From assembly GCA_003217035.1 (NCBI GenBank), contig QCHV01000014.1, positions 1-46,746 of the forward strand: a stretch of DNA of 46,746 bases, read 5' to 3'. A program made the position numbers and the translations under genes. This DNA is from Prochlorococcus sp. AG-402-G22. GTDB taxonomy: Bacteria; Cyanobacteriota; Cyanobacteriia; PCC-6307; Cyanobiaceae. The notes under the pieces are model-generated. The model did not search any database. It saw only the letters and a list, made by a program, of their open reading frames with translations, and was not told where the DNA came from. Below, in pieces: positions 34,953 through 44,063 of the stretch (its first letter is position 1; the number at the start of each line of letters is the position of its first letter).

Positions 34953-36191
34953 CTAAGAGAGCTTCTTCTTAATTGACAATCCACCAATTAAACCAGTTGA
35001 TTCCAGAGAGCATCTTATTAATAGGCCACTAATGATTAGGCTAGATAGCAATGAATTACCTCCATAGCTAATTAATGGAAGAGGTAAGCCTGTTGTTGGC
35101 ATTGATCCAGAGGCAACTGCTAAATGCATAATCGCTTGACCAACGAGTAAGGTACTGCAGCCACTGGCAATTAATTTTGAATAATTATTTCTGCAACGCA
35201 GACATATTCTTAACCCAAGAAAAGCAATTAATATAAAGAAAATTATTAACATTAGAGAGCCTGCAAATCCGAATTCTTCGGCAAAAACTGCAAATATAAA
35301 GTCTGTACTTAAGAAAGGAAGATAAAGCAGTTTTTGTGTCGAGAGTCCATACCCTTCTCCAAATAATCCTCCAGAGCCTATTGCTAGAAGGCTTTGTATA
35401 AGTTGATAGCCGTTACCTTCTGGGTCTTCCCAAGGATTTAGAAAAGATATGACTCTTAGTTTTTGATAATCATTAATAAGAATGCTTGATGCTCCTAATG
35501 TAATACCTAGGAATGCTGTTGAGAGAAGGGATCTGAATCTAATCCCAGATGCAACAGCCATTAACCAAAGGAGCATTCCTATAAGTGCCGCAGTGCTTAA
35601 ATTTGGTTGTTTCAAGATCAGTAAGATAAGCACTCCAAATAGACCTAGCCAAAATACTTTTTGATCAGCTTTGACCCTTTTCCATTGACCAAAAAGATTT
35701 GCTGCTTGAAGTATTACAAAAGGTTTGACTAACTCAGATGGTTGTAAGCGAATTGGACCAATTATTAACCATCTTGATGAACCATTAATAGTGCTTCCAT
35801 AAATTAGAGTAGATGCGATTAAAAATAAGCAGATTATCAAGCAAATTTTTGAAACCTTTAGCCACTTACGCAGGCTTATTGATATGGTAACCCAAACAAA
35901 ACTCCAGCTTGCTAAAAGCCATATCAGTTGACGCTTAACAAAATAAATTCCATCTCCCATTTCTTTATTGGCAACCCACCAACTTGCTGATCCAAGAATA
36001 AAAAGTCCTGAAATACTCCAGAAGCCCAGTAAGGCTAATAATAATCTTGCTTCAGAAGGCCATATTTCCCAAGGAAGTGGTAGAAGTCTTTGAAAGAATG
36101 GCTGCTCATCTATATTTTTTACAAACAAACTATTTGAAGTCTTTTCTAAGACCCTGCTTGAATTAAAATTATTTATATCCTGACTTCTCAA
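34953..36191 (-). CDS. ftsW: cell division protein FtsW (SEDS peptidoglycan polymerase)
   Basis: FtsW polymerises septal peptidoglycan with its partner PBP3. The 412-residue protein has about ten membrane helices, the NGSSRWLIIGPIRLQPSELVKP block, GEGYGLSTQKL with LPFLSTDFIFAVFAEEFGF, and the closing PTTGLPLPLISYGGNSLL, all SEDS hallmarks. FtsW is favoured over RodA because of the long N-terminal cytoplasmic part and overall resemblance. The two are close and this is not proven. The start is TTG, with a 395-bp AT-rich region upstream. ccdA is downstream on the same strand. Confidence 0.9.
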   Translation of the reverse strand: MRSQDINNFNSSRVLEKTSNSLFVKNIDEQPFFQRLLPLPWEIWPSEARLLLALLGFWSISGLFILGSASWWVANKEMGDGIYFVKRQLIWLLASWSFVWVTISISLRKWLKVSKICLIICLFLIASTLIYGSTINGSSRWLIIGPIRLQPSELVKPFVILQAANLFGQWKRVKADQKVFWLGLFGVLILLILKQPNLSTAALIGMLLWLMAVASGIRFRSLLSTAFLGITLGASSILINDYQKLRVISFLNPWEDPEGNGYQLIQSLLAIGSGGLFGEGYGLSTQKLLYLPFLSTDFIFAVFAEEFGFAGSLMLIIFFILIAFLGLRICLRCRNNYSKLIASGCSTLLVGQAIMHLAVASGSMPTTGLPLPLISYGGNSLLSSLIISGLLIRCSLESTGLIGGLSIKKKLS

Positions 36192-36586
36192 AATTCAAGA
36201 AAATAATCTTACCTATTGAGCCGTTAAAAAAGCAATCTGCCAAGTCTTTCCCACAAGAAAATAATCTTTGATAAATATTTTGCCAAATAAATTTTTCTTA
36301 AAAACCAATTAGCCTTTTAGTTCGTTCAAAATTTTTCAATAAAGCTGTATTTTAAGATTAAGATTGCTTTATTAGGAACTAACCTTTAAAAAATCAAGTT
36401 TGTTATTTTCTTTAGATTATTAATTCTATTTCAATAGCCTTTACGAAAATTTAATGGCTTTGAGTGATTCAAGAGCAAATCAGATATTTAATTTACGTTA
36501 GGCCAATTCTAAAATAATGTAATTTTTGAGTTTTTGGGACTGCTAGGGCGTATTTATACCTGCTGCATGGTAGATTCCGCGGGCCT
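36192..36586. other. 395-bp AT-rich spacer between ftsW and atpI
   Basis: No ORF longer than about 15 codons is seen here. The spacer should hold the divergent promoters of ftsW and of the ATP synthase operon. Visible elements: a 15-nt exact direct repeat (36196-36210 and 36254-36268), an inverted repeat AATAAAGC/GCTTTATT (36338-36345 and 36366-36373), and a TATACC hexamer in 'GCGTATTTATACC' about 35-40 bp before the atpI start that could be a -10 box. A small RNA cannot be excluded. Confidence 0.6.
36196..36268. repeat. 15-nt exact direct repeat upstream of ftsW
   Basis: CAAGAAAATAATCTT occurs at 36196-36210 and 36254-36268, 58 nt start to start. The first copy is within 5 bp of the ftsW TTG start. 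Exact repeats of this length in 400 bp are unusual even at high AT, so a regulator site or small duplication is possible. Confidence 0.65.
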
Positions 36587-37078
36587 TTGAGCATAGAAAC
36601 TTTGCTGGTGTCCACACTGCGTAAGACTTTAAAAAAATCTCCTTTTGGAGAGGCTTCTGAAGTCCAAATGCATAATGAGATCAGTCAAAAAACAGAGAAA
36701 GCAACTCATAGTGTGTCTTCTGAGGATTCCTTGCAAGATGCATCTACTGAATATGTCCAGTTACAGCGACGCATATTCCAGTCAACTTTGATTGTTTCAG
36801 CTTTAGTGGTTGTATTAACAGCCTTTTTTGTTGGAATTTATTTTTCTATGAGTGTTCTGTTCGGTGCCTTATCTGGAATGCTTTATCTGCGATTGCTTGC
36901 TCGCAGTATTGGGCGTCTAGGAGTTCAATCAGGATCCGTCAGTAAAGCTCAGTTGCTTGTTCCGGTAGTACTTGTATTAGCAGTCACTCGATTGCCTCAT
37001 CTTGAGTTATTACCTTCTTTGCTAGGTTTCTTGCTCTATAAGCCATCATTAGTAATTCAGTACCTTTTGAAGCCTTGA
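36587..37078 (+). CDS. atpI: ATP synthase protein I
   Basis: AtpI is a small membrane protein encoded ahead of the F0 genes that helps to assemble the c-ring. The 163-residue product has a polar N-terminal ~60 residues and then hydrophobic segments (FQSTLIVSALVVVLTAFFVG, SVLFGALSGMLYLRLLARSI, LVPVVLVLAVTRL and a weak last one). The start used is TTG at 36587; other in-frame starts further in would shorten the polar region. It is the first gene of the atp operon, 88 bp before atpB. Confidence 0.88.
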   Translation: MSIETLLVSTLRKTLKKSPFGEASEVQMHNEISQKTEKATHSVSSEDSLQDASTEYVQLQRRIFQSTLIVSALVVVLTAFFVGIYFSMSVLFGALSGMLYLRLLARSIGRLGVQSGSVSKAQLLVPVVLVLAVTRLPHLELLPSLLGFLLYKPSLVIQYLLKP

Positions 37079-37166
37079 GCATCAGAGATACGAATTACAT
37101 GAATTTATGGCTTGTGGGCTTAAACAAGAAACTATGTCGCCTTAGCGATTTTTAATTTCATTACCA

Positions 37167-37892
37167 ATGGGTTTTACTCCATTTATCTTCCCTTTTGCTG
37201 AACTAGAGGTCGGTCAACATCTCTACTGGCAATTAGGGAATATAAGAATTCACGGCCAAGTATTTTTGACTTCTTGGCTTCTTATAGGTGCTTTGTTAAC
37301 CCTAGTTGTGGTGGGCACAAAAAAAATGGAACGTGACCCTAAAGGAGTTCAAAATCTTCTTGAGTTTCTTTGGGATTACATACGTGATTTGGCTAGAACC
37401 CAGATAGGAGAAAAGGTTTATCGCGATTGGATGCCCTTTATAGGTACTCTCTTCTTGTTCATTTTTGTGAGCAACTGGGGAGGTGCTTTAGTCCCTTGGA
37501 GGCTTATTCGCCTGCCAAGTGGTGAGCTAGGCGCACCTACTGCAGATATAAATACAACTGTGGCTTTAGCCCTGTTGGTTTCGCTTTCTTACTTCTATGC
37601 AGGATTGAGTAATAAGGGATTGCGTTACTTCGAGTACTACGTGCATCCCACTCCAATTATGCTTCCCTTCAAGATTGTCGAAGACTTTACAAAGCCTCTT
37701 TCTCTTTCTTTCCGTTTGTTCGGAAACATATTGGCTGATGAATTAGTGGTTGCGGTACTTGTTTTTCTAGTCCCTCTTGTTTTACCAGTCCCTGTAATGT
37801 TCCTTGGCTTGTTTACAAGTGCTATTCAGGCTTTGATCTTTGCAACTTTGGCTGCTTATTACATTGGTGAAGCAGTTGAAGAACACCATTAA
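37167..37892 (+). CDS. atpB: ATP synthase F0 subunit a
   Basis: Subunit a forms the two proton half-channels against the c-ring in the thylakoid membrane. The 241-residue protein has five to six helices, and the essential arginine is Arg183 in [17 protein letters not shown]. The block [16 protein letters not shown] and the C-terminal [22 protein letters not shown] are typical of cyanobacteria and plastids. ATG start. A strong stem-loop begins 6 bp after the stop. Confidence 0.97.
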   Translation: MGFTPFIFPFAELEVGQHLYWQLGNIRIHGQVFLTSWLLIGALLTLVVVGTKKMERDPKGVQNLLEFLWDYIRDLARTQIGEKVYRDWMPFIGTLFLFIFVSNWGGALVPWRLIRLPSGELGAPTADINTTVALALLVSLSYFYAGLSNKGLRYFEYYVHPTPIMLPFKIVEDFTKPLSLSFRLFGNILADELVVAVLVFLVPLVLPVPVMFLGLFTSAIQALIFATLAAYYIGEAVEEHH

Positions 37893-37898
37893 TTTTTA

Positions 37899-37927
37899 TT
37901 GACAGAACTTCTTTGTTGTTCTGTCAA
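37899..37927 (+). promoter_or_regulatory. stem-loop between atpB and atpE
   Basis: A perfect 10-bp inverted repeat, TTGACAGAAC at 37899-37908 and GTTCTGTCAA at 37918-37927, with a 9-nt loop, starts 7 nt after the atpB stop. It is not followed by a T-run, so it looks like an intercistronic processing, stability or pausing hairpin rather than an intrinsic terminator. Such an element could help raise c-subunit output over subunit a. Confidence 0.65.
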
Positions 37928-38021
37928 ATGCCTTGCAAGTAGGTCGGAAATCTTTCTGGCCTGTCCAAATGAACTATGAAATTTACCCTCGCAGGTATAA
38001 ACTCCCGGTTCAGTTCTATAC

Positions 38022-38304
<283 letters not shown>

Positions 38305-38449
38305 AGAAGTCCGGATTGGAAAATTTTTCTAATAGCCCGAATCTAAAACTATGGATTTGGTTATTGATCTAATTCCAACCGATCGTCTTATCCCTTCTAA
38401 AGGTTCTCCGCCGTTTCTAGGCACACTTTAATCGCCCGCACCCTGCCAC

Positions 38450-38911
38450 ATGACAAGCTTGCTACTTTTTGGTGCTAGTGAGGGAGGTCTATTTGACTTC
38501 GATGCAACTCTTCCGCTTATGGCGGTTCAGGTTGTTTTACTCACATTTATCTTAAATGCTCTTTTCTTTAAGCCTGTCGGTAGGGTTGTTGAAGAAAGAG
38601 AAGACTATGTAATCTCTAGCTTGGCAGAGGCTAAAAAAAAGCTCTCACAAGTAGAACAACTTGAGTCTGATTTGAAGAATCAACTTAAGGAGGCCCGTCA
38701 GGCAGCTCAATCAGTTATTAATGAGGCTGAGGCGGATTCTGAGAATCTTTATAAAGAAGCATTGGCTTTGGCAACAACTGAAGCTAATGCTTCAAGGGAA
38801 GAAGCAAGACGAGAGATAGATTCTCAAAGACAATCTGCATTAAATCAATTGAAATCTGATGCGGAAAAGCTTGGAGATTTGATTGTTGAAAGATTACTGG
38901 CTTCAAAATGA
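38450..38911 (+). CDS. atpF2: ATP synthase F0 subunit b'
   Basis: The b' subunit forms a heterodimeric stalk with b in photosynthetic organisms. The 153-residue protein has a short N-terminus, one membrane helix (about 22-43: [20 protein letters not shown]), the conserved [11 protein letters not shown] segment and a long charged coiled coil. It lacks the longer C-terminus of b. The stop overlaps the next start as ATGA. A 145-bp gap separates it from atpE. It is also called atpG in some cyanobacterial annotations. Confidence 0.93.
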   Translation: MTSLLLFGASEGGLFDFDATLPLMAVQVVLLTFILNALFFKPVGRVVEEREDYVISSLAEAKKKLSQVEQLESDLKNQLKEARQAAQSVINEAEADSENLYKEALALATTEANASREEARREIDSQRQSALNQLKSDAEKLGDLIVERLLASK

Positions 38912-39423
38912 CTTCTTCTATATTTCTTGCAACTCAAGGCTTCGGTCTCAATCTCAATTTATTTGAGACCAACGTACTTAATTTGGCAGTTGTAATTTTC
39001 GGGCTTTATAAATTTCTACCTAATTTTCTAGGAGGGATTTTAGAGCGACGTCGTTCAGGTATCTTGGCTGATTTAAAAGATGCTGAAGATCGTTTGAATG
39101 AAGCTACTAATTCTCTTGCGAAGGCAAGAGAGGAACTTGCTTCTGCTGAGCAAAAAGCCTCCAAAATTCGAAGTGATTGCAAAGTAAGAGCAGAAGCTAT
39201 TCGTTTAGAAAGTGAAAAAAGAACCGTTGAAGAAATGGCTCGAGTTAAGCAGGGAGCCGCTTCTGATCTCAATGCTGAAGCAGCAAGAGTGAGTAATGAA
39301 TTAAGGAAGGAGGCTGCAAAACTGGCTATTGAAAAGGCCTTGGCAAAGCTACCTTCAAAGCTTGATGATTCTGCTCAATCAAAGTTTCTCAGCCAATCTA
39401 TTAACAATATGGGTAAGGATTGA
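38908..39423 (+). CDS. atpF: ATP synthase F0 subunit b
   Basis: The b subunit connects F0 to F1 as the outer stalk. The 171-residue protein has one N-terminal helix ([20 protein letters not shown]), the conserved '[23 protein letters not shown]' segment (residue ~40) and a long Ala, Glu, Lys and Arg-rich coiled coil. It is translationally coupled at both ends: 4-nt overlap with b' and 1-nt overlap (TGATG) with the delta gene. Confidence 0.95.
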   Translation: MTSSIFLATQGFGLNLNLFETNVLNLAVVIFGLYKFLPNFLGGILERRRSGILADLKDAEDRLNEATNSLAKAREELASAEQKASKIRSDCKVRAEAIRLESEKRTVEEMARVKQGAASDLNAEAARVSNELRKEAAKLAIEKALAKLPSKLDDSAQSKFLSQSINNMGKD

Positions 39424-39971
39424 TGCCACTTTTAAATACAATCACAACTCCATACGCAGAGGCCTTTCTTCAAGTTGCAGAGAGCAACAAAGAAGTTAAA
39501 AAGGTTGTTGCTCAGGCAAAAGATATCTTGCAACTTTGGAAAGAATCTCCTGAATTCAGTCAGGCCATGTCATCTCCAGTGCTCGAGGTTCAATCTAAGA
39601 AGCTTGCTTTAGAGAAACTTTTCGCCAAACAAGTCACGCCTTCTTTTTTAAATTTCTTGAAACTATTGGCAGATCGACAACGCATAGGATTCTTGGATGC
39701 TGTGCTTGAACGGTTACTAGAGCTATACCGTGATCAACGGAATATAGCTCTAGCAACTGTTACGTCTGCTACTACTTTGGATGACAATCAACAGGCTGAG
39801 CTCTTGAAAAAAGTTCAAGCTGTTGCAGGTACCGACAATCTGGAACTTAATCTCAAAGTGGACCCTGAATTAATTGGCGGCTTTGTAGTTAACGTTGGCT
39901 CCAAAGTTATTGATTCCAGTATTGCAGGTCAGGTCCGCAGATTAGGCCTTGCACTTGCAAAGGTAAGCTAA
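39423..39971 (+). CDS. atpH: ATP synthase F1 subunit delta
   Basis: Delta caps the F1 hexamer and binds the b/b' stalk. The 182-residue protein shows the helical N-terminal domain ([20 protein letters not shown]) and the C-terminal signature '[21 protein letters not shown]'. ATG 39423 is preferred because its A is the last base of the atpF stop (TGATG). A TTG one codon earlier is in frame but would add only one Met. It is sometimes named atpD in cyanobacteria. Confidence 0.95.
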   Translation: MPLLNTITTPYAEAFLQVAESNKEVKKVVAQAKDILQLWKESPEFSQAMSSPVLEVQSKKLALEKLFAKQVTPSFLNFLKLLADRQRIGFLDAVLERLLELYRDQRNIALATVTSATTLDDNQQAELLKKVQAVAGTDNLELNLKVDPELIGGFVVNVGSKVIDSSIAGQVRRLGLALAKVS

Positions 39972-40035
39972 CCAACTAAAGCCACTTTCAAGTTTTCCTT
40001 CCAAAACTTTTTTCTTTCAACTAAATTCTCCTCCC

Positions 40036-41553
40036 ATGGTTTCTATTCGCCCCGACGAGATCAGCTCAATTCTCAAAAAGCAGATTGCTGATTATGACAA
40101 GTCTGTCTCAGTAAGCAATGTAGGTACAGTGCTTCAGATAGGAGATGGTATTGCAAGAATCTATGGCCTTGAAAAAGTAATGGCTGGAGAATTGGTTGAA
40201 TTTGAGGATGGCACGGAAGGTATTGCATTGAACCTTGAAGATGACAATGTTGGAGCCGTGTTGATGGGAGAAGCCCTTGGAGTACAAGAAGGAAGTACTG
40301 TTAAGTCCACAGGGAAAATTGCTTCAGTTCCAGTTGGGGAGGCAATGCTGGGAAGAGTAGTAAATCCCCTTGGACAACCAGTTGATGGCAATGGAGATAT
40401 CGCTACAAGTGATTCTCGATTGATTGAGTCTTTAGCTCCTGGAATTATTAAAAGGAAGTCTGTACATGAACCAATGCAGACAGGTATAACCTCTATTGAT
40501 GCAATGATCCCAATTGGGAGAGGTCAACGTGAATTGATCATTGGTGATAGACAAACAGGTAAAACAGCAATAGCTATTGACACTATTATCAACCAAAAAG
40601 GACAAGATGTTGTTTGTGTATATGTAGCAGTTGGTCAAAAGTCTGCTTCAGTTGCTCAAGTTGTTGAGGTCTTAAGAGAGAAGGGTGCACTTGACTACAC
40701 AATTGTTGTCAATGCTAGTGCTTCAGAGGCTGCTGCTTTACAGTATTTAGCCCCGTATACAGGTGCGGCTATCGCAGAGCACTTTATGTATCAAGGCAAG
40801 GCAACACTTGTAATTTATGACGACTTAACAAAACAAGCTCAAGCTTATCGTCAGATGTCTCTACTTTTACGTAGGCCTCCAGGAAGAGAGGCTTATCCTG
40901 GAGATGTTTTCTATTGCCATAGTCGTTTACTTGAAAGAGCAGCAAAGCTTTCTGATTCAATGGGTAGTGGTTCAATGACAGCCCTCCCTATCATTGAAAC
41001 TCAAGCAGGAGATGTTTCTGCCTATATCCCAACAAACGTTATATCTATTACGGATGGGCAAATCTTCCTTAGTGCCGATTTATTTAATTCAGGATTGAGA
41101 CCTGCCATTAATGTTGGTATATCAGTTAGCAGGGTTGGTGGAGCTGCACAAACAAAAGCAATTAAAAAGATTGCAGGTACTTTGAAACTTGAATTGGCAC
41201 AGTTTGATGAACTTGCAGCTTTTTCCCAATTTGCTTCTGACCTGGATGAAGCCACCCAAAAACAGTTGGGTCGTGGAAAGCGTTTAAGGGAATTGCTTAA
41301 GCAAGCTCAATTTGCACCTCTAAATCTTGCTGAGCAAGTCGCTGTTGTTTATGCAGGCGTAAAAGGTCTCATTGATGAGGTTCCTGTTGAACAAGTCACT
41401 CAATTCGCAAGTGAACTTCGGGAATATTTAAAAACTAGTAAGCCTGATTATATAAACCAGGTTCTCACTGAGAAAAAACTCAATGATGAAATTGAGTCTG
41501 TTCTTAAAGAGTCTATAAATGAGGTTAAATCCTCAATGCTTGCTGCTGCATAA
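40036..41553 (+). CDS. atpA: ATP synthase F1 subunit alpha
   Basis: Alpha makes up the non-catalytic nucleotide sites of F1. The 505-residue product has the usual length, the P-loop GDRQTGKT (170-177), the [11 protein letters not shown] block, the [17 protein letters not shown] block and the alpha/beta signature [17 protein letters not shown]. Start at ATG after a 64-bp gap from the delta gene. The beta and epsilon genes are not in this window, which agrees with the separate beta-epsilon operon in cyanobacteria. Confidence 0.98.
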   Translation: MVSIRPDEISSILKKQIADYDKSVSVSNVGTVLQIGDGIARIYGLEKVMAGELVEFEDGTEGIALNLEDDNVGAVLMGEALGVQEGSTVKSTGKIASVPVGEAMLGRVVNPLGQPVDGNGDIATSDSRLIESLAPGIIKRKSVHEPMQTGITSIDAMIPIGRGQRELIIGDRQTGKTAIAIDTIINQKGQDVVCVYVAVGQKSASVAQVVEVLREKGALDYTIVVNASASEAAALQYLAPYTGAAIAEHFMYQGKATLVIYDDLTKQAQAYRQMSLLLRRPPGREAYPGDVFYCHSRLLERAAKLSDSMGSGSMTALPIIETQAGDVSAYIPTNVISITDGQIFLSADLFNSGLRPAINVGISVSRVGGAAQTKAIKKIAGTLKLELAQFDELAAFSQFASDLDEATQKQLGRGKRLRELLKQAQFAPLNLAEQVAVVYAGVKGLIDEVPVEQVTQFASELREYLKTSKPDYINQVLTEKKLNDEIESVLKESINEVKSSMLAAA

Positions 41554-41581
41554 CCATTACGGACATTAAGGAGATTCAGTT

Positions 41582-42532
41582 ATGGCAAATCTTAAGGAGA
41601 TTCGAGACAGGATTGTTTCTGTCAAAAACACAAGAAAGATTACGGAAGCTATGCGTCTGGTGGCGGCCGCAAAAGTTCGTAGAGCTCAAGAACAGGTACT
41701 GAGGAGTCGTCCGTTTGCCGATCGTTTGGCAAGGGTTCTACAAAACATCCAATCACGCATGCAGTTTGAAACTGCAGACGCTCCATTGTTAAGGACTCGT
41801 GATGTTAAAAAGATCACTTTACTTGCTGTGACTGCAGATAGAGGCTTATGTGGTGGCTATAACACCAACATCATTAAACGCACAGAGCAACGTTACGGGG
41901 AATTGAAAAGACAAGGTTTTGACCCTGATTTGGTGCTAATTGGTCGCAAAGCAATTACTTTTTTTCAAAATAGAAGTTCTCAATATAAAATTCGTGCTTC
42001 ATTTCAAGATTTAGAACAGGTTCCTACTTCAAAAGATGCAGAGTCTGTGACAAGTGAGGTTTTGGCCGAATTTCTCTCGGAAAGTACTGATCGAATTGAA
42101 GTGATCTATACAAAATTTGTCAGTTTAGTTAGCTGTAACCCCGTTGTTCAGACTCTTTTACCATTAGATCCTCAAGGAATAGCCGAAGAAGATGATGAAA
42201 TATTCCGATTGACCACTAAAGATAGTCGTCTTGTAATAGAGAAGGATGCTGCTCCTGCTAATCAACAATCGGAGCTTTCATCTGATGTTATTTTTGAGCA
42301 AAGTCCAGATCAGTTGTTAAATTCTCTTTTACCTCTTTATCTGCAAAATCAACTTTTAAGAGCACTTCAGGAATCAGCTGCCTCAGAGCTAGCTAGTAGA
42401 ATGACAGCTATGAATAACGCTAGTGATAATGCAAAAGAGCTGGCTAAAAATTTAAATCTTACCTATAACAAAGCCCGTCAGGCAGCTATTACCCAAGAGA
42501 TACTGGAGGTTGTTGGTGGAGCAAGCTCCTAG
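41582..42532 (+). CDS. atpC: ATP synthase F1 subunit gamma
   Basis: Gamma is the rotating shaft of F1. The 316-residue protein has the N-terminal helix [20 protein letters not shown] with [14 protein letters not shown] and the C-terminal [20 protein letters not shown] helix. It contains the photosynthetic insertion at around 200-235 (from '[16 protein letters not shown]'), with no cysteine pair, as in other cyanobacteria; the redox-switch cysteines are a plastid trait. It follows atpA by 28 bp. Gene names differ among sources (atpC or atpG). Confidence 0.97.
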   Translation: MANLKEIRDRIVSVKNTRKITEAMRLVAAAKVRRAQEQVLRSRPFADRLARVLQNIQSRMQFETADAPLLRTRDVKKITLLAVTADRGLCGGYNTNIIKRTEQRYGELKRQGFDPDLVLIGRKAITFFQNRSSQYKIRASFQDLEQVPTSKDAESVTSEVLAEFLSESTDRIEVIYTKFVSLVSCNPVVQTLLPLDPQGIAEEDDEIFRLTTKDSRLVIEKDAAPANQQSELSSDVIFEQSPDQLLNSLLPLYLQNQLLRALQESAASELASRMTAMNNASDNAKELAKNLNLTYNKARQAAITQEILEVVGGASS

Positions 42533-42559
42533 GCTTAGTTCCTAAGCTGCATTGTTTTT
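42533..42559 (+). terminator. possible weak terminator at the end of the atp operon
   Basis: GCTTAG at 42533-42538 and CTAAGC at 42542-42547 form a 6-bp stem with a 3-nt loop directly after the gamma stop codon. A TTTTT run at 42555-42559 follows, but 7 nt from the stem, so it is not ideal. It may also be a processing hairpin. The run overlaps the proposed TTG start of the next small gene. Confidence 0.4.
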
Positions 42560-42758
42560 CAAAGTGCAAATTAAGACTTTAGAAGTTGAAGTTCAGTGGC
42601 CTAATCACTTGTCAGTCAGGGGACTTAGAGAGCATGTTGTCAGTCAACTCAGAATTACCGGTGAACCTTTGCGATGGGCTATAACTAGCATTAAGCCGGC
42701 TGATGATATTCGTTGTTTGCGTGAATTGAATGTTGAAGCAGTGATTCTTATCTACTGA
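42552..42758 (+). CDS. conserved small hypothetical protein, 68 aa
   Basis: The frame begins at a TTG at 42552 (a GTG at 42564 is also possible) and reads MFFKVQIKTLEVEVQWPNHLSVRG, continuing to an alternating pattern and CLRELNVEAVILIY. The alternating beta-strand pattern suggests a ubiquitin- or ThiS-like small fold, but this is only impressionistic and no diGly tail is present. It lies between the atp operon and the DUF3326 gene on the same strand (18-bp gap after it). I associate it with a picocyanobacterial family of unknown function. Confidence 0.6.
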   Translation: MFFKVQIKTLEVEVQWPNHLSVRGLREHVVSQLRITGEPLRWAITSIKPADDIRCLRELNVEAVILIY

Positions 42759-42776
42759 TATTTAGCTTTACTTGAA

Positions 42777-43922
42777 ATGACTCACCATTTTTCAAAAAAT
42801 AGTATTTCTACTGAAGCATTGCCAATGCCATCTCTTTTGTTGATTCCCACTGGCATAGGTTGCTCCATTGGAGGATATGCAGGAGATGCAATTCCTTTTG
42901 CACGTTTATTGGCTTCTGCTAGTGGATGCTTGATTACGCATCCGAATGTAATGAATGGAGCTAATCTATATTGGAATGATAAACGGATTCAATATGTAGA
43001 GGGTTTTGGAATCGATCGGTTTGCTTCAGGAGATATTTATTTAAAACCAGTTCGTCAACAAAAAGTTGGCTTGTTATTTGATAGAGCTATTGAGCAAGAA
43101 TTGCTAGGAAGACATTTGCAGGTTTTAGATGCCTGTCGAACCAGCCTGGGGATTGATATTGGACCAGTAGTAATTACAGATAACCCTTTAGATGTGTCTT
43201 TAAAAATGGGAACGAGTGGATCTAGCTGGGGTACAGTCGCACATCCAGACTCTTTATTAAGGGCAGGAGAGAAACTCAAGGATCAAGGCGCAACTGCTAT
43301 AGCTGTAGTGACCCGATTCCCGGATCATCTTGAAAGTCACGATATAGATGCTTATAGAAAAGGTGAAGGAGTAGATGTAATGGCAGGAGCAGAGGCAGTT
43401 ATCAGCCATTTATTGGTTCGACATTTAACTATTCCATGCGCTCACGCTCCTGCCTTGCCTTCAGTCCCTTTTACAGATTCTTTAGATCCCAGAGTGGCTG
43501 GAGAAGAGTTGGGACATACTTTCTTGCCCTGTGTTTTGGTTGGTTTAAGTAGGGCGCCAGACCTGGTCCCTAAAGAAGTGGCAATGAAATCTGATCGATT
43601 CACCTCTTCTGAATTGCTAAGTGTTGATCAATTAGGCGCTGTAGTTGCTACAGAAGGTGCTCTTGGTGGAGAAGCTACCTTGGCCTGTATTGAAAAGAAT
43701 GTGCCTCTTATAGTTGTTTCAAACAAAGGAGTCTTAAACGTTGATTCTGAGGCATTAGGGTTATTTGATTCCTCAGAAACTAATAGGCAGGCTTCCTTTG
43801 TTAAAGCTAAAACTTATCTGGAAGCTGCAGGCTTATTGCTTTCTCTTCGTGAGGGCATAGCTATTGAATCTTTGAAGAGGCCTGTCAAACCGATAAGTGA
43901 CAAAATACTCTCATCTAAATAA
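42777..43922 (+). CDS. DUF3326 family protein
   Basis: A 381-residue soluble protein that matches the DUF3326 family of cyanobacteria and some plants. Glycine-rich segments include LLIPTGIGCSIGGYAGDAIP at the N-terminus, ITHPNVMNGANLYWND, GTSGSSWGTVAHPDSLLRAG and ATEGALGGEATLACIEKNVP. The function is unknown. Repeated Gly and Asp motifs with conserved Asn, His and Ser suggest an enzyme or nucleotide-binding protein, but no known motif is matched. It starts at ATG and has a 141-bp gap before convergent nadE. Confidence 0.88.
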   Translation: MTHHFSKNSISTEALPMPSLLLIPTGIGCSIGGYAGDAIPFARLLASASGCLITHPNVMNGANLYWNDKRIQYVEGFGIDRFASGDIYLKPVRQQKVGLLFDRAIEQELLGRHLQVLDACRTSLGIDIGPVVITDNPLDVSLKMGTSGSSWGTVAHPDSLLRAGEKLKDQGATAIAVVTRFPDHLESHDIDAYRKGEGVDVMAGAEAVISHLLVRHLTIPCAHAPALPSVPFTDSLDPRVAGEELGHTFLPCVLVGLSRAPDLVPKEVAMKSDRFTSSELLSVDQLGAVVATEGALGGEATLACIEKNVPLIVVSNKGVLNVDSEALGLFDSSETNRQASFVKAKTYLEAAGLLLSLREGIAIESLKRPVKPISDKILSSK

Positions 43923-44063
43923 ACCATTAGATATTTTCACGAGACATCCAGAGCTATTCACCTCCTTGATAACTAGTCTTTCATCATATTGCTTAAACTT
44001 TGCAATGGCTTTGACTGACTAATTATAAACAAATTAAATTATTTAGGCCCTCTTGAGCTTCTG

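Noticed and set aside
37137-37153. TCGC-CTTA-GCGA stem followed by TTTTT between atpI and atpB
   Set aside because: A 4-bp stem is too short for an intrinsic terminator, and termination here would cut off the ATP synthase operon.
38316-38340. ATTGGAAAA...TTTTTCTAAT dyad after atpE
   Set aside because: It is AT-rich, needs a G-T pair and has almost no loop, so it is likely chance.
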